Positions 41,290-50,768 of a stretch of 64,000 nucleotides of DNA are shown here, piece by piece. The stretch comes from Lentilactobacillus parabuchneri DSM 5707 = NBRC 107865 (GTDB lineage: Bacteria; Bacillota; Bacilli; Lactobacillales; Lactobacillaceae), in contig NZ_AZGK01000008.1 in NCBI RefSeq assembly GCF_001435315.1, positions 1 through 64,000 on the forward strand. The letters run 5' to 3'. The stretch's first letter is position 1, and each line of letters starts with the position of its first letter. Position numbers and translations under genes: made by a program. The notes below the pieces were generated by a model. It made no database searches. It was not told the origin of the DNA and saw only the letters and a program-made list of their open reading frames with translations.

Positions 41290-42093
41290 ATCGATACAAC
41301 TGCCCGTCGTGGTATCACCAACTTCGACATCAAGGTCATCGGAATTACCCTGATGTTCATCGACCACGTTCACGAAATGTTCAACGCCGCCGGAGTTCCG
41401 GACTGGGTCGACTGGTTTGGCCGTCCGGTCGCCACCATTTTTTTCTTCCTCAGTGTTGAAGGCTTTATTCATACCCACGACCAAAAACGCTATTTGAGTC
41501 GTCTGCTGATCGGCTTTTGGATCATGCAGATTGGTAATTTAGTCGTCCAACATTTCTTTAGCCTTGGAAACTTTGCGCTGATCAATAACATTTTCGGCGA
41601 CTTATTCATTGGTGTCCTGACGATGTATGGCATTCAAACCATTTCACAAGGCCGCCAAAAACATCAACCATCTAAAATTTGGGGTGGGATCTTCCTCATC
41701 ATTCTCCCCCTCATCTTTGCTGGCCTCATGATGACTGTCTTGTCCGCAAATCTTGGAGGCACCATCTGGATGAAGGTCGTATCATTACTTCCAAACCCAT
41801 TACTTGCTGAAAATGGCTTTGTTCTTTATCTTGGGCCTTTGCTATACCTATTGCGAAAGAACCGAAACTGGCAGCTGTTAGCGATCGTCGCCGTTGCCCT
41901 CCTAACGACTGGATTTAATTTCAGCACCATGTTTACCACCAACTTCCAGTGGCTAATGTTTCTCGCTGTGATTCCAATTTACTTCTACAACGGCAAGCTC
42001 GGCCGCAGTATGAAAGGCTTCTTCTATGCTTTTTATCCGCTGCACATCTGGATTCTATATATTTTAGCATCATTGATGGGGATTCATTATTAA
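41290..42093 (+). CDS. TraX-family membrane protein with apparent ATC start
   Basis: A TraX-like polytopic membrane protein (about 267 residues) with the family block MFIDHVHEMFNAAGVPDWVDWFGR and PVATIFFFLSVEGF. TraX relatives are putative membrane acyltransferases. The frame's first ATG (41353) has no ribosome-binding site and would remove the conserved N-terminus. A consensus AAGGAG at 41277-41282 is seven bases before ATC at 41290, which opens DTTARRGITNFDIKVIGI, the expected N-terminal sequence. An in-frame stop lies at 41266, and no ATG, GTG or TTG intervenes. So either ATC is used or the start has mutated. Confidence 0.75.
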   Translation: MDTTARRGITNFDIKVIGITLMFIDHVHEMFNAAGVPDWVDWFGRPVATIFFFLSVEGFIHTHDQKRYLSRLLIGFWIMQIGNLVVQHFFSLGNFALINNIFGDLFIGVLTMYGIQTISQGRQKHQPSKIWGGIFLIILPLIFAGLMMTVLSANLGGTIWMKVVSLLPNPLLAENGFVLYLGPLLYLLRKNRNWQLLAIVAVALLTTGFNFSTMFTTNFQWLMFLAVIPIYFYNGKLGRSMKGFFYAFYPLHIWILYILASLMGIHY

Positions 42094-42101
42094 GGCAAAT
42101 T

Positions 42102-42142
42102 AAAAGACGATTTTTCCAGCAATTGGAGAAATCGTCTTTTTT
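42102..42142 (+). terminator. Intrinsic terminator between convergent genes
   Basis: AAAGACGATTTTTCC and GGAGAAATCGTCTTT form a long hairpin with a T-run. Confidence 0.9.
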
Positions 42143-42158
42143 GTGACCAATCAACAAA

Positions 42159-44300
42159 TTAAGAATTTTTGACTGCATCTGTCGGCTTTATATAGCCATC
42201 TTTATATTGATCAAGTGAAGTGGACACTGACTCATACCCGGATAATTTTCCTGACTGTACTTGATAGCCAGAATCATCAAAGAAATCTCCGTAAGATTTA
42301 GCATTCCCAGCAAGTCCACTAATCGCCTTAGGGCTTCCGCCGCCTCCAATGGACATTCCACCAAGCTGTGCATGATCAAGTACCGAATAATACCCCTGAG
42401 CAAGTGCGCTGTCAGTTGCTTTCGCATCATTGCCAATGTGAGCGTGGTCTTTCACGATTGCCATCTCATCAACAATGGCATGACCCGTCAGCTTTCCATA
42501 CTGATCAACGATCCCATAGTCTCTGACAGAAGCATGATCTTCAACACTTGCATTGCCTTCAACTAAAGCATGTCCAGAAATATGTGCATCACCGGAAACA
42601 TCTGCATGATCTTTAACAACAGCATGACCAGTAATAACCGCATGGTCTTTTACTTTCGCATGATCAAGAATTGCTGCCCCCTTACCAACGGTCACATCCT
42701 TTCCTACAGATGCCGTATTGGCTACGAAGCCGCCATCTTTCGTGTAGTATCCACTTACACCTTTCAAACTGGTCTGTGGTCGACTTGCTGGGGTCGCATT
42801 TTTAAGGGTAACTTGATAGGGATAGCGCGCTTTTGAGTTGTATGGATGCGCCTTTTCAGAAAATTGTTTACTATCAATTGATAGCCCAAATGTGTTCACA
42901 TCAACATTTTTCTTATCCGGGGTCGCTGCCACACTCAAATAAACATCGTCAGTTTGTTTGACGGAAATACTTTTTGAGCCATTGCTTCTAAACAGCTTTG
43001 AATATCTTGCAGAAGCGCCATTTCCCGGCTGAACAATCAATCTAGCTCGCCAGTCAGCTCCGTGCTTTTTTGTCAATCCTTTAAGGCTGACTGTTAGCTT
43101 AGTTTGATTTTGTTTGTGCTTAAATTTGGGTTGTAATTTGATTATATTAAACGCATTGGCCTGTGGCGTCCTTTCATTAGGCACGCGAAATGTATTAGAT
43201 GTATGATTGACCTTTTCCATCTGAGTATAAAATTGTTGCCAGTAGAGATTATGTTGCTTAAACAGACTATTAAGTGCGATTGAATAAAGCGTTTTGGGTG
43301 AATAAGGCTGACTATCATTACCAGCCCATTCCAAGCTTGCAATTCGACTAGCATAGTCTCCAAACAATGTTTTTTGGCTAACTCGCGGTGTATTTTTTCT
43401 CAATATTTTGAAAAATGTTTCATGGGAATTGGTTTTATCGCCATTCGTTAGAAGCTTTTTCATCAAGTTACTCGAAATATTCAAGTGATCTGGATTGTGT
43501 TGTAAAAATAACAGTAGTGGCCAAGCCTCATAGAATGCTCTCCCATTAACAGGTGTGAGCATGGTCGCCCGCAAATACATTTCACTCAATGAAGTCCCTA
43601 AGTTGTTCCCTGAGTTGCGGTAAACATCGCTATATGCGTATTCTTCTCGAAACCAGTTTGCAACAGTTTCATACCAAGGCTGTAAATATTTTCCGTCATT
43701 CCAACTATTATTTCCTTGAGCAAACTGAACATCATGACCAAACTCATGAGGAACACCTGAACCCCACCAATCTTTGGAAGGCTCAAGGGCGGCGACTTGG
43801 GCAGCAAAGTATGGATACGTTTGGGAATCACGATCGGCATAGGCCCATGCATTCTGGACACCACTCAGCCCTGTGTCTGCCAATAACACATTTAACTTGT
43901 ATGGCTGTTGTTGATCATAGGGTTTATTAATTGCATACAATGGCGGCGTCATTTTCATCTCACCAATGTAAACCTGCCAAACCTGTTCCATTAATGTGCC
44001 CGCCTCTTTCAAATAAGCAAGTGTCACCTTTGACGCATTACCAGAATTTCCCCAATAGAAGTTAAAGTGGCTTGTTTCATAATGATTCGCATTTTGCGCA
44101 CTAATTGTGACTCCTTTTAACTCAAATGCGCGTGTCGGCAATGACGAACTGGACTGAGTTGAAATTGTGTCCATATCTCCAGTGGTCCCCAAAGTATCAG
44201 CACTCACATTTTCTTGAAATATAACTGCCGACGCCAGTACCCATAGAAGTATCGCCAAGATATGTTTCGACCAATGTATATGTATTTTCCGACTTTTCAT
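42159..44300 (-). CDS. Secreted zincin-like protein with C-terminal hexapeptide beta-helix
   Basis: A 713-residue exported protein. Signal peptide about 1-35 (cleavage near NVSADT). A metallopeptidase-like domain has HEFGH at 185-189 and a downstream YETVANW (Glu about 211), the arrangement of a gluzincin. The middle part is probably beta-rich. From about 530 to 655 there are many hexapeptide-type repeats (VTVGKGAAILDHAKVKDHAV, each turn with xHAxV), predicted to form a left-handed beta-helix as in acyltransferases and carbonic anhydrases. No cell-wall anchor is seen. GGGAGG precedes the ATG. The substrate is unknown. Confidence 0.75.
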   Translation of the reverse strand: MKSRKIHIHWSKHILAILLWVLASAVIFQENVSADTLGTTGDMDTISTQSSSSLPTRAFELKGVTISAQNANHYETSHFNFYWGNSGNASKVTLAYLKEAGTLMEQVWQVYIGEMKMTPPLYAINKPYDQQQPYKLNVLLADTGLSGVQNAWAYADRDSQTYPYFAAQVAALEPSKDWWGSGVPHEFGHDVQFAQGNNSWNDGKYLQPWYETVANWFREEYAYSDVYRNSGNNLGTSLSEMYLRATMLTPVNGRAFYEAWPLLLFLQHNPDHLNISSNLMKKLLTNGDKTNSHETFFKILRKNTPRVSQKTLFGDYASRIASLEWAGNDSQPYSPKTLYSIALNSLFKQHNLYWQQFYTQMEKVNHTSNTFRVPNERTPQANAFNIIKLQPKFKHKQNQTKLTVSLKGLTKKHGADWRARLIVQPGNGASARYSKLFRSNGSKSISVKQTDDVYLSVAATPDKKNVDVNTFGLSIDSKQFSEKAHPYNSKARYPYQVTLKNATPASRPQTSLKGVSGYYTKDGGFVANTASVGKDVTVGKGAAILDHAKVKDHAVITGHAVVKDHADVSGDAHISGHALVEGNASVEDHASVRDYGIVDQYGKLTGHAIVDEMAIVKDHAHIGNDAKATDSALAQGYYSVLDHAQLGGMSIGGGGSPKAISGLAGNAKSYGDFFDDSGYQVQSGKLSGYESVSTSLDQYKDGYIKPTDAVKNS

Positions 44301-44406
44301 GTAATGACCTCCCTAAATAATTTAATGACGCATGCTTTCATTATAATTAGGTTAGATTATTAAGCAAATATTAATATATCACAAATTAAATTTAATTTTA
44401 ATCAAG

Positions 44407-44443
44407 AAAAAGATGCCTCCCGCCATTATTCCGGAGAGGCATC
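44407..44443 (-). terminator. Intrinsic terminator after the lipoprotein gene
   Basis: Minus strand GATGCCTC and GAGGCATC arms are followed by TTTTTCTT, just downstream of the ABC exporter/lipoprotein operon. Confidence 0.85.
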
Positions 44444-44467
44444 ACTTTTATATATATGAATCATATT

Positions 44468-45391
44468 TTACTTCGTAATAAACACATACAACGTACTGGT
44501 CGAATATCCCAGACTAAACAGTAAGCCGTTAGAGTGGAACTTCGGCGCTGTTGTGGAACTGGATTTCTTCGCCTTTGCCTGCTTTTGGAACTTCTTCAAA
44601 ACGTGCTTGGCATTGGCGCCGACACTTTCCGATAAGACTGAAAATGAAACGATAAACGGCTTAAGTTCAGACTTATGCTTCAAGCTGGACACCGGGACCA
44701 TCATTGCAATTCCCAAAACCTTATCACCGTTTAGATTTGCTCTCAAAACCATCTTGTTGGTCGAAATCAAATTATGAATGCCCGTTTGTGGTTTTTTCGG
44801 CAGCAATTGATCCTTGACACTCGCCTTCGCCTGCTTCATCGCTGGTGCAAGTTGGGCTTGCGTTTGCTTGAGCTTGGCTGCTTCCTGCTTCAAAGCCATG
44901 GCTTGTTGGGCCTTCTTCTGCATGGCCGCTACGCTCGTATCCTTACTGGATTTAAGCGCTTGGGATTGCTTTTTTAACTGGGCAGCCTGCTTTGCCATCC
45001 CGGCTGCCAGCTTTTGATCCTTCGTTGACAATGCCGATCCGGTTAACGCTTGGTTGTATGAAGCGCGCATCTTCTGGTAGCTGGCAACGACCTTTGCCTT
45101 GGCTACCGTTACCGTCTGGTGTTTGCCGTCCGCTGTCAGCTTAACCGTTTGCTGGTAATTCTTGGTCGGTACACTAATCACAAAAGCACCACTATCCGTT
45201 TTCACCGACTTCTTGGGGCCATTATTGACCGTGTAGTGAACCTGATTTTGGTTACTCTTTCCTTTGACGGTCACAGCCAGGGCGTTGGCATTCAAATGAT
45301 GGTTCGATACCGTCAGCGTTGGTGTGCCACAGCCACTCAGCACGATCATGAGAGAAGCTGCTGCGATCAATAAGCTCAATATTTTTTTCAT
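44468..45391 (-). CDS. Lipoprotein with long Lys/Ala/Gln coiled coil, linked to an ABC exporter
   Basis: A 307-residue lipoprotein: signal peptide with lipobox VLSGC (Cys about 21), an Ig-like region TLTVSNHHLNANALAVTVKG, then a coiled-coil segment (about 115-195) almost wholly of Lys, Ala, Gln and Ser. The C-terminal domain contains LNGDKVLGIAMMVPVSSLKH and is not recognised. ATG 45391 has GGGAGGAG upstream and lies 13 bases after the ABC gene's stop codon, so it is the third gene of that operon. It may extend or regulate the exporter outside the membrane. Confidence 0.75.
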   Translation of the reverse strand: MKKILSLLIAAASLMIVLSGCGTPTLTVSNHHLNANALAVTVKGKSNQNQVHYTVNNGPKKSVKTDSGAFVISVPTKNYQQTVKLTADGKHQTVTVAKAKVVASYQKMRASYNQALTGSALSTKDQKLAAGMAKQAAQLKKQSQALKSSKDTSVAAMQKKAQQAMALKQEAAKLKQTQAQLAPAMKQAKASVKDQLLPKKPQTGIHNLISTNKMVLRANLNGDKVLGIAMMVPVSSLKHKSELKPFIVSFSVLSESVGANAKHVLKKFQKQAKAKKSSSTTAPKFHSNGLLFSLGYSTSTLYVFITK

Positions 45392-45404
45392 CGTCTGCTC
45401 CTCC

Positions 45405-47291
45405 CTAATCAAATGAAACGTCATCTGAGAATTGACTGTTGTACAAGTCGGCATAGAAACCATTTTTGGCAAGCAGCTCATTATGCGTTCCGGTTTCAAC
45501 AACTGCTCCATGATTCATCACAATAATGTTGTCTGCATTTTGAATTGTCGACAATCTGTGAGCCACGACAAAGCTGGTCCGATTTTCCAACAACTGACTC
45601 ATAGCGTGCTGGATCTGAACTTCGGTCCGAGTATCAACGGAACTGGTGGCCTCATCCAAAATCAGAATTTCAGGGTTCGCCACAAAGGCGCGGGCAATCG
45701 TAATTAGTTGACGCTGTCCTTGAGAAATATTGGAAGCAGACTCATTTAAGATGGTATCGTAGCCCTTTGGCAGCTTACGGACGAATTCATCCACGTGAGC
45801 AGCTTTAGCGGCTTCAATGATTTCTTCTTTGGAAGCATCTTCGCGGCCGTATTTAATGTTGTCATAAATCGACCCCGTGAACAGCCAGGTATCTTGGAGA
45901 ACCATCGCAAAGTGAGACCGCAATGCTTCTCGATCCAAATCTCTGGTGTCGACACCCTTGAGGCGAATACTACCGCCCTTAACGTCGTAGAAGCGCTCCA
46001 ACAGGTTAATGATGGTTGTCTTACCAGCACCGGTCGGACCGACGATAGCGACCTGCTGGCCACGTTTAACGGCAAGGTTATAATCCTTCATCAACAACTC
46101 GTCATCGTTGTAGCCAAACTGAACGTGTTCCAACTCGACCAAATTATCGGTATTTTCTTCAATCGGTCGATTTTGCTTGGTATTCTTCATTTCTTCTTCA
46201 TCAATCACTTCAAACACCCGCTCAGCTGAAGCGATCGTCGACTGAATGGTGTTCATCAAGTTGGCTAACTGAGAAATTGGTTGTGAAAACTGGTTGGTAT
46301 ACTGCAAGAAGGCCTGCACGTTACCAAGGGTGACCGTTCCGTTCGCAACCTGGATGCCACCAACAACGGCAACGAAGACGTAACCAATGTTATTTAAGAA
46401 GATCATCATGGGCATGATAATCCCTGAAATAAATTGGGCTTTCCAAGCAGCTTGATAATATTTCTTATTTTGAACTTCAAACTGGTCAATCGTGTCCTGT
46501 TCCTTATTAAAACTCTTGAGGACGATTTGGCCAGCGTAGTTTTCTTCCACTTGGTTGTTTAATAAGCCAAGACTCTTCTGTTGGGCCGCGAAATACTTCT
46601 GGGATCGTGGTGCAATCACGCCGACAATTAACAAGCTCAACGGAATCGTTACCAATGCAATCAAGGTCAATTTCCAACTAATCGTAAACATCATCCACAA
46701 AGTTCCAATGAAGGTCACAAAAGACGTAACCGCCTGGGTAAGACTTTGTTGGAGGGTGCTGGCGATATTATCCATATCGTTAACCGCCCGGCTCATGACA
46801 TCACCGTTACTGTGCGTATCGTAGTATTGGATGGGCACCAGGCGCATCTTTTGTTTCATTTGCCGCCGTAATTTATAGACCGTATTCTGTGAAATTCGGG
46901 TCATAATATACTGTTGCAAGAAGCTGAAGACCGCAGAAGCCAAATACATCACAAGAACGATGAGAATAATTTGGACAATCTTTTGATAGTTAATCGGAAG
47001 TGAAGCCACGCTAAAGCCGGCTTTTTGTTGGGCATTTCCCTTCATCAAGCCCTTAAAGATTTCAGTCGTTGCTTCTCCTAAAATCTTCGGGGTTCGAATC
47101 TGGAAGATAACACTGATAATGGCAAAGGCCAGAACCAGGATTAAACCGACCAGGCGATCTTGCATGTAATCCAGCAGTCGCTTAGTGGTTCCCCAAAAGT
47201 TATGGGGTTTTTCGACAACTCCCTGAAAACCGCCATGGCCACCATGATTTTGGTTGCCGGCAGGTTGTGGTGCCGTATCTTTTTCAGCCAT
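45405..47291 (-). CDS. Heterodimeric ABC exporter subunit with canonical Walker B (LmrD-like)
   Basis: A 628-residue half-transporter: N-terminal His/Gly-rich leader, six membrane segments to about 340, and an ATPase with Walker A GPTGAGKTT, signature SQGQRQ (degenerate against LSGGQ), Walker B ILILDEATSSVD with catalytic Glu, and H-loop VVAHRLST. Its ATG overlaps the TAA of the partner gene by one base. In heterodimeric exporters such as LmrCD or BmrCD one of the two ATP sites is degenerate, as seen here. Likely multidrug or lipid export. Confidence 0.9.
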   Translation of the reverse strand: MAEKDTAPQPAGNQNHGGHGGFQGVVEKPHNFWGTTKRLLDYMQDRLVGLILVLAFAIISVIFQIRTPKILGEATTEIFKGLMKGNAQQKAGFSVASLPINYQKIVQIILIVLVMYLASAVFSFLQQYIMTRISQNTVYKLRRQMKQKMRLVPIQYYDTHSNGDVMSRAVNDMDNIASTLQQSLTQAVTSFVTFIGTLWMMFTISWKLTLIALVTIPLSLLIVGVIAPRSQKYFAAQQKSLGLLNNQVEENYAGQIVLKSFNKEQDTIDQFEVQNKKYYQAAWKAQFISGIIMPMMIFLNNIGYVFVAVVGGIQVANGTVTLGNVQAFLQYTNQFSQPISQLANLMNTIQSTIASAERVFEVIDEEEMKNTKQNRPIEENTDNLVELEHVQFGYNDDELLMKDYNLAVKRGQQVAIVGPTGAGKTTIINLLERFYDVKGGSIRLKGVDTRDLDREALRSHFAMVLQDTWLFTGSIYDNIKYGREDASKEEIIEAAKAAHVDEFVRKLPKGYDTILNESASNISQGQRQLITIARAFVANPEILILDEATSSVDTRTEVQIQHAMSQLLENRTSFVVAHRLSTIQNADNIIVMNHGAVVETGTHNELLAKNGFYADLYNSQFSDDVSFD

Positions 47292-49027
47292 TATTTGTCA
47301 TCCTCCTCTCGTAATTGTGAGTGAATAATTTCTTGATAAACCTTGTTGTTGGCGCGGAGCTCATCGTGAGTGCCTTTGCCAACCAACTTACCGTTATCAA
47401 GCACTAAGATCAGGTCAGCGTCAGCCACCGTGGCGATTCGTTGGGCCACGATAACCGTAATGCTTTGCTGGATATGCTCATCAGCTCTTAAAGCAGCCCG
47501 CAAATCAGCATCGGTCTTGAAATCCAGTGCTGAAAAGGAGTCATCAAAGACGTACACAGCGGACTTCTTAACCAGGGCTCTGGCAATGGCCAACCGTTGC
47601 TTTTGACCACCTGAGAAGTTATCCCCACCTTGTTCGACTTGCAAATCAAGGCCAGCTGGATCTTCTTCAACGAAATCTTTGGCTCGAGCAATTTCCAGTG
47701 CATGCCAAATCTCATCATCAGTGGCATTGGGATTTCCGTACTTCATATTATCGCGAATGGATCCGGTGAATAAGGTCGCTTTTTGAGGAACAAAGGACAC
47801 CTGATTTCGCAGGTCTTTCATCGAAAAATCGTTGATGTTATGACCATCCAACTCGATTTCACCTTTATCAACATCGTAAAAACGCGGAATCAAGCTGACC
47901 AGCGTCGTCTTTCCTGAACCGGTTCCCCCGATGATCGCAACCGTTTGGCCGCTGCTAGCTTTAAAATCGATATCCGAAAGCGCCGGCATTTCTGCTTGAC
48001 GATAGCGGTAGTCGACATGATCAAATGATAAGGTATGTTGCTTGACGTTTGGGTCAAGGGCGACGGGATGTTCCGCTGGCTTCATGGTTGATTTCAATGC
48101 AAAGACCGTCTGAATCCGTTTGGCAGAAGCTTGCGCCCGTGGAATAAAGACGAAAACCATCGAAAGCATCATGAAGCTCATCAGAATCTGCATGGCGTAA
48201 CTCATGAACGCAATCAGGTTACCAACTTGCATCGACTGAGCACCAATTAATTTGGCACCAAACCAGACAATCGCGACGTTAGTACCACTCATAATCAGCG
48301 TCATCACTGGAAATGCCAAGGCGACAATCGTGTTAACCTTAATCGCATTGGCAGTGTAATCCTTGTTGGCATCCTCGAAGCGATCCTGTTCAAACTGGTC
48401 TTGACGAAATGCCCGAATAACCCGAACTCCGGTCAAGCCTTCACGGAAAATCCGGTTAATCTTATCGGTCTTTGTCTGCATTGCTCTAAACAATGGAACA
48501 GAAAAATACAGCAGCAGGCCGACAAAGATAATCATAATTGGCAAAACAACCAGGAAAATCATCGTCAATTGATGATCCTTGGTGTAAGCCAAAAAGCTCG
48601 CACCGATCAGCATGATGGGTGCCATTAACATCATTCGCAGCATAATAATGGCAACGTTTTGAATCTGAACCACATCGTTGGTCGTCCGGGTGATTAATGA
48701 TGACGTTTCAATTTGGTCATATTCATCCTTCGAAAAATTGATAACTTTGCGGTAAACGTCACTTCGCAAGTTTTGACCCAACTTTTGTGAAGTCCGGGCA
48801 GCGAGAAAGACGTTGCAGATTGCCGCCAATATACTTATCAGCGAGAAGCCGGCCATTTCAAAGCCGATCTTCCAGATATAGTTAATGTCTCCTTTGGCCA
48901 CCCCATTATTAACAATGTCCGAGGTCAAGCTGGGAAGGTTCAAATTTGCAATAACTTGAACGATCATAAACAGCACTGCCCCAAGAACTGCCAGGTATGA
49001 GATCCGTCCTTTGGCAATTTTCAGCAT
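47291..49027 (-). CDS. Heterodimeric ABC exporter subunit with degenerate ATPase site (LmrC-like)
   Basis: A 578-residue half-transporter with six membrane segments and an ATPase: Walker A GGTGSGKTT, canonical signature FSGGQKQRLAIARAL, but Walker B reads VYVFDDSFSALD (Asp in place of catalytic Glu) and the switch His is replaced in VIVAQRIATV. These changes predict a non-hydrolytic site formed with the partner's canonical elements placed opposite. First gene of a three-gene operon with the LmrD-like subunit and a lipoprotein. Confidence 0.9.
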   Translation of the reverse strand: MLKIAKGRISYLAVLGAVLFMIVQVIANLNLPSLTSDIVNNGVAKGDINYIWKIGFEMAGFSLISILAAICNVFLAARTSQKLGQNLRSDVYRKVINFSKDEYDQIETSSLITRTTNDVVQIQNVAIIMLRMMLMAPIMLIGASFLAYTKDHQLTMIFLVVLPIMIIFVGLLLYFSVPLFRAMQTKTDKINRIFREGLTGVRVIRAFRQDQFEQDRFEDANKDYTANAIKVNTIVALAFPVMTLIMSGTNVAIVWFGAKLIGAQSMQVGNLIAFMSYAMQILMSFMMLSMVFVFIPRAQASAKRIQTVFALKSTMKPAEHPVALDPNVKQHTLSFDHVDYRYRQAEMPALSDIDFKASSGQTVAIIGGTGSGKTTLVSLIPRFYDVDKGEIELDGHNINDFSMKDLRNQVSFVPQKATLFTGSIRDNMKYGNPNATDDEIWHALEIARAKDFVEEDPAGLDLQVEQGGDNFSGGQKQRLAIARALVKKSAVYVFDDSFSALDFKTDADLRAALRADEHIQQSITVIVAQRIATVADADLILVLDNGKLVGKGTHDELRANNKVYQEIIHSQLREEDDK

Positions 49028-49274
49028 TTTGCTACTCCTTCCAGGTTCGTTATTTTAATGATTCTTTTACATATATTTAGGTACCGAACTATATTACTGC
49101 TAGTCAATCTAAAATACAAGCATAATTTAGAAAAATAATATGCAAACAGATACTTCCTATTATGAACTTCTCGGCCGTGAGTTTCATCAATGTTAATCAA
49201 AAATTTTGGGTGCGGTGAACTGCTACGAGATTAGAACTTATTAGCGAACATTGTAGTTGTTTTAACAGCAAACA
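49028..49274. other. Intergenic spacer, no gene seen
   Basis: This is the promoter side of the ABC exporter operon. It is AT-rich, and I find no frame with a ribosome-binding site and no repeat. Confidence 0.5.
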
Positions 49275-49316
49275 AAAGGCCGAGCCATCAATAGATTAAT
49301 GATGGCTCGACCTTTG
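49275..49316 (-). terminator. Intrinsic terminator of the T-box-controlled operon
   Basis: AAAGG.CGAGCCATCA pairs with TGATGGCTCG.CCTTT, and a TTTTG run follows on the minus strand, after the MFS gene. Confidence 0.85.
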
Positions 49317-49338
49317 ATCCTCCACTATTCAGATAGTT

Positions 49339-50649
49339 TTATTTAATGGCCTTTTGATCCGTCTCGGGTCCAAACAGCCCAACGATGATTGCGGCAATAA
49401 TCGCCATTGCGGCAATCATATAGTAGATAAATGATGTGGCAACCTGTGTGATCATAAATGCAACGAAGATTGGCATTAAGCCATTTAATAGCTTGGAAAT
49501 CCCATTAGCAATCCCGGCACCACGGAATCTGTGAGCCGTTTCAAATAACTCATTCGTATAGATGCTAACAACCGAAGCAACCAGAATGTATAACGTGATC
49601 GTCAGCAAGAAGCCATTAATCAAAATGCCTGCCGTACTGCGTTCGTATGCATAGGCAATTCCCAAAATAGCTGTTGCGATAAACGCGGTAACAATTAACT
49701 TCTTGCGGCCGGTTTTATCGACTAACAGAGCTCCGATTGCCGCCCCAATTGGAGCCCCGATCATCATAATAGCGGAAAAGCCAATCGAATCAACAATATT
49801 AATTCCCTGCTTCAAAAGTAACGTTGGCACCCAAGATGTGAATGTATATTGGCAAAGAAGGGTTGCGCTAACCGCGATAATTGCAATGAACAGCCCTTTT
49901 GCAAAGGGAATATGAATGACTGGTTCGTCTGGATGAGTCATCTCATCCTTTTCATAAAGACCCCGAACAGTTAATTTCTTAATAATAACATTTGCTTCTT
50001 CAGTCCGACCCTTGGCAAGAAGCCAGCGGGGTGATTCAGGAAAATGACGACGGGCAAGCCAAAGCACTAAAGCAAGTGTTCCCATTGTAAGAAACATTGA
50101 ACGCCAACCAAATCTTGGAATCATGAACGATGCGATCAATAGGGTGATCGGTGCCCCCGTGTTCGCAACGATGGCGGTCATCCCTGACCAATGTCCTCGC
50201 CGTTTGATGGGTGCAAACTCATTAACCACCGCATACCCGGTAACAATTTCTGCTCCCAGGCCGATGGCAGCAATAAATCTCAGTCCAATCAGAAGCGTCA
50301 TACTTGGCGCAAACGCCGATAACAATGTAAATACACCGAAAAGTAAAAGATTAAAGTGGTAGGACAATTTTCGCCCAAAAAAGTCGCCAATGTAGCCGGC
50401 TAAAAGTGAACCGATAAAAAGACCTAAAAAGCCACTTGATAGAAAGTATGAACCTTGGCTAATACTCGCAAATTTTGTCTGAATTAACGTACTATTAATT
50501 GCACCAGCCATATAAACATCAGCGGCATCTAGAATCATCCCTGCCCCCGCCAAGGCAAATACCTTATAAAATAACGGTGTTTCACGTGCCTCATTTAACT
50601 GGTTCTCTAACGAATACGCCTGATTGGAACTATACGTGTTATCTGCCAT
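49339..50649 (-). CDS. MFS transporter, metabolite:H+ symporter type
   Basis: A 436-residue protein with 12 membrane segments and MFS signatures: GYIGDFFGRK between segments 2 and 3, FPESPRWLLAKGR in the central loop, and VDKTGRKK between 8 and 9. It has the acidic DAADVY motif in the first membrane segment, seen in sugar- and organic-acid transporters of the family. ATG 50649 has GGAGG nine bases upstream. It is the third gene after a Val T-box and two isocitrate-lyase/PEP-mutase family genes, so its cargo is probably the substrate or product of those enzymes. Confidence 0.85.
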   Translation of the reverse strand: MADNTYSSNQAYSLENQLNEARETPLFYKVFALAGAGMILDAADVYMAGAINSTLIQTKFASISQGSYFLSSGFLGLFIGSLLAGYIGDFFGRKLSYHFNLLLFGVFTLLSAFAPSMTLLIGLRFIAAIGLGAEIVTGYAVVNEFAPIKRRGHWSGMTAIVANTGAPITLLIASFMIPRFGWRSMFLTMGTLALVLWLARRHFPESPRWLLAKGRTEEANVIIKKLTVRGLYEKDEMTHPDEPVIHIPFAKGLFIAIIAVSATLLCQYTFTSWVPTLLLKQGINIVDSIGFSAIMMIGAPIGAAIGALLVDKTGRKKLIVTAFIATAILGIAYAYERSTAGILINGFLLTITLYILVASVVSIYTNELFETAHRFRGAGIANGISKLLNGLMPIFVAFMITQVATSFIYYMIAAMAIIAAIIVGLFGPETDQKAIK

Positions 50650-50768
50650 AATTAAATCCTCCATTACTATGTGTGCCTGCCATCTCAACTATTAACTATG
50701 TTCGTCGATCTATGTGTTGATGAAACCAATTGAAAAGTTATGTGTGATGGAACAAAATAAGCATTGCT

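Noticed and set aside
42400-42700. Short DNA repeats (GCATGATCTTT-like) as a possible repeat array
   Set aside because: They are in frame inside the beta-helix domain and encode its hexapeptide turns, so protein repetition explains them.
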